Positions 63,253 through 64,000 of a stretch of DNA of 64,000 bases are shown here, in pieces. The DNA lies in contig WPIO01000043.1 of assembly GCA_009760855.2 (NCBI GenBank), forward strand, positions 1,180,001 through 1,244,000, in the 5' to 3' direction. The notes beneath the pieces are model-generated. The model was not told the DNA's origin. It worked only from the letters and a program-made list of their open reading frames with translations, and did no database searches. The first letter of the stretch is position 1, and each line of letters starts with the position of its first letter. The position numbers and the translations under genes are program-made. Source of the stretch: Cristatella mucedo (Eukaryota > Bryozoa > Phylactolaemata > Cristatellidae).

Positions 63253-63720
63253 GTGAGCGGATGCACCAACGGCAGCAGCAGAGCAGCTCACGCCGTCCGG
63301 CCCCCTGCCCCAGACTTGCCTCTTTGTCAAAGTGGCTGGCTAACGTGCCGTGCAGCCGTGCAATGGTGCAAGCAAGCAGAGCATATTGTCACGACGGTGG
63401 TGCCCACGCGGCTGAGCTCGAGCAGAGTGCAGTCGTGTGGGCTGCGCATTACATGATCCGTTGGGGCAAACTGAGGAACCGGGGATGCCAGAGTGGTGGT
63501 GGTGGTGGTGGTGGTTTTTGTTTACGTCGGTGCACCCGACCCCCACCATCCCCTCCCCACCCTGCATTCCAGCTTCCTGCTTCTCGTGTTGTCCGGTTGA
63601 TCGAGGGAACTGTAGTCATTATCTGATCCAGAAGGTGGGTGATTCAGCTAGTCGCTTTAACCTCTGCTACTTGTGAATTGCTGTGCCTTCTACTTCCTTT
63701 CACCTCGATGTAGCCTACCA
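63253..63720. other. Intron after exon 26, nothing recognised
   Basis: TGG repeat at 63494-63513. No DUOX terminal motif (CGP-x-GM) in any + frame. Confidence 0.4.
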
Positions 63721-63721
63721 T

Positions 63722-63802
63722 AAATAATTGCAGCACTCAAATCCACGACCTGGGTTATGAAGTTCGAGTACTTGACCCTGGGTTGAAAAGCCCAGGGGTA
63801 GT
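63722..63802 (-). mobile_element. SINE-1 copy, antisense, partial
   Basis: AATAATTGCAGCACTCAAAT, CCACGACCTGGGTTATGAAG and CGAGTACTTGACCCTGGGTT. Confidence 0.65.
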
Positions 63803-64000
63803 TCCACCAGGGCTAGCTTCTGTCCGTTGCCATGTTGTGTCAGCTGCTTAACCTGGTTTCCAATGCCTGTTGCTGAAGGAGAGCAGCTTGTCGGCATGTC
63901 TGCCTGATCGCTTGTCTGTGCTTCCGGTTCGTCTTTGCATTCTTTTCCCCACGTGCCCCTCCCTGCAGCCACCAGGACTGGTTAATAAGATGCTGAGTAC

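Noticed and set aside
62004-63626. 540-codon open frame on + and 307-codon frame on - across the minisatellite
   Set aside because: The frames come from a 20-bp repeat that lacks stops in several frames on both strands. The peptides are repeats of one unit, and exon 25 of DUOX occupies a different, well-supported frame just downstream.
1-64000. CRISPR arrays, bacterial operons, ribosome binding sites, attachment sites
   Set aside because: The window is clearly eukaryotic (spliced gene, LINEs, SINEs); the only regular repeat arrays are a spacerless minisatellite and microsatellites.

Overview
This is a eukaryotic, animal-type genomic window, and one large gene on the + strand fills almost all of it. 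I assembled 26 exons between 3191 and 63252. Every intron is GT-AG and every reading phase agrees across the 25 junctions. Together they encode about 1632 residues of a dual oxidase (DUOX): a peroxidase-like ectodomain, a first membrane helix, an EF-hand region, a six-helix ferric-reductase haem domain, an FAD-binding domain and most of the NADPH-binding domain. The signal-peptide/start exon (one weak candidate at 2665-2814) and the last exon, which should carry the end of the NADPH domain and the C-terminus, are not securely in the window. No other protein-coding host gene is supported. The organism is an animal, because it has a DUOX, long introns and L2/CR1-like LINEs. I cannot place it further from sequence alone; a divergent invertebrate, perhaps a sponge, is only a guess.

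Layout: 1-3190 is upstream or first-intron sequence with LINE and SINE debris. Exons 1-11 (3191-27401) build the peroxidase-like domain. Exons 12-13 carry an unusually long, sequon-rich juxtamembrane segment and the first membrane helix. Exons 14-15 are the intracellular linker. Exons 16-18 hold the EF-hands. Exons 19-20 link to the first helix of the oxidase core. Exons 21-23 carry the haem-binding helices with all four haem histidines. Exon 24 is the FAD domain plus the first NADPH motif, and exons 25-26 continue the NADPH domain. The longest introns are 30750-38615 and 50435-57503.

The introns are dense in transposon debris. I separate three non-LTR families (working names). LINE-A has an (ATT)n tail and a 3-prime hairpin, LINE-B ends in GAGATACATTACATT, and LINE-C is an older relative. 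There are also two tRNA-like SINE families. SINE-2 shares its 3-prime hairpin tail with LINE-A/C, which suggests it is mobilised by LINE-A/C machinery. Many microsatellites (GT, CT/GA, TA), a very homogeneous 20-bp GC-rich minisatellite just upstream of exon 25, a diverged inverted array of ~165-bp units (16740-19180), and a nested element with long C-rich inverted termini (9687-11043) complete the picture.

The most notable biology is in the DUOX itself. The peroxidase fold is clearly kept, but both haem histidines of catalytic animal peroxidases are replaced (distal by Asn, proximal by Glu). The second EF-hand loop is degenerate, and the ectodomain carries an extra Cys/Asn-rich insert. The NOX core keeps all its ligands, so an H2O2/superoxide-producing oxidase with an inactive peroxidase-like ectodomain is the best reading.
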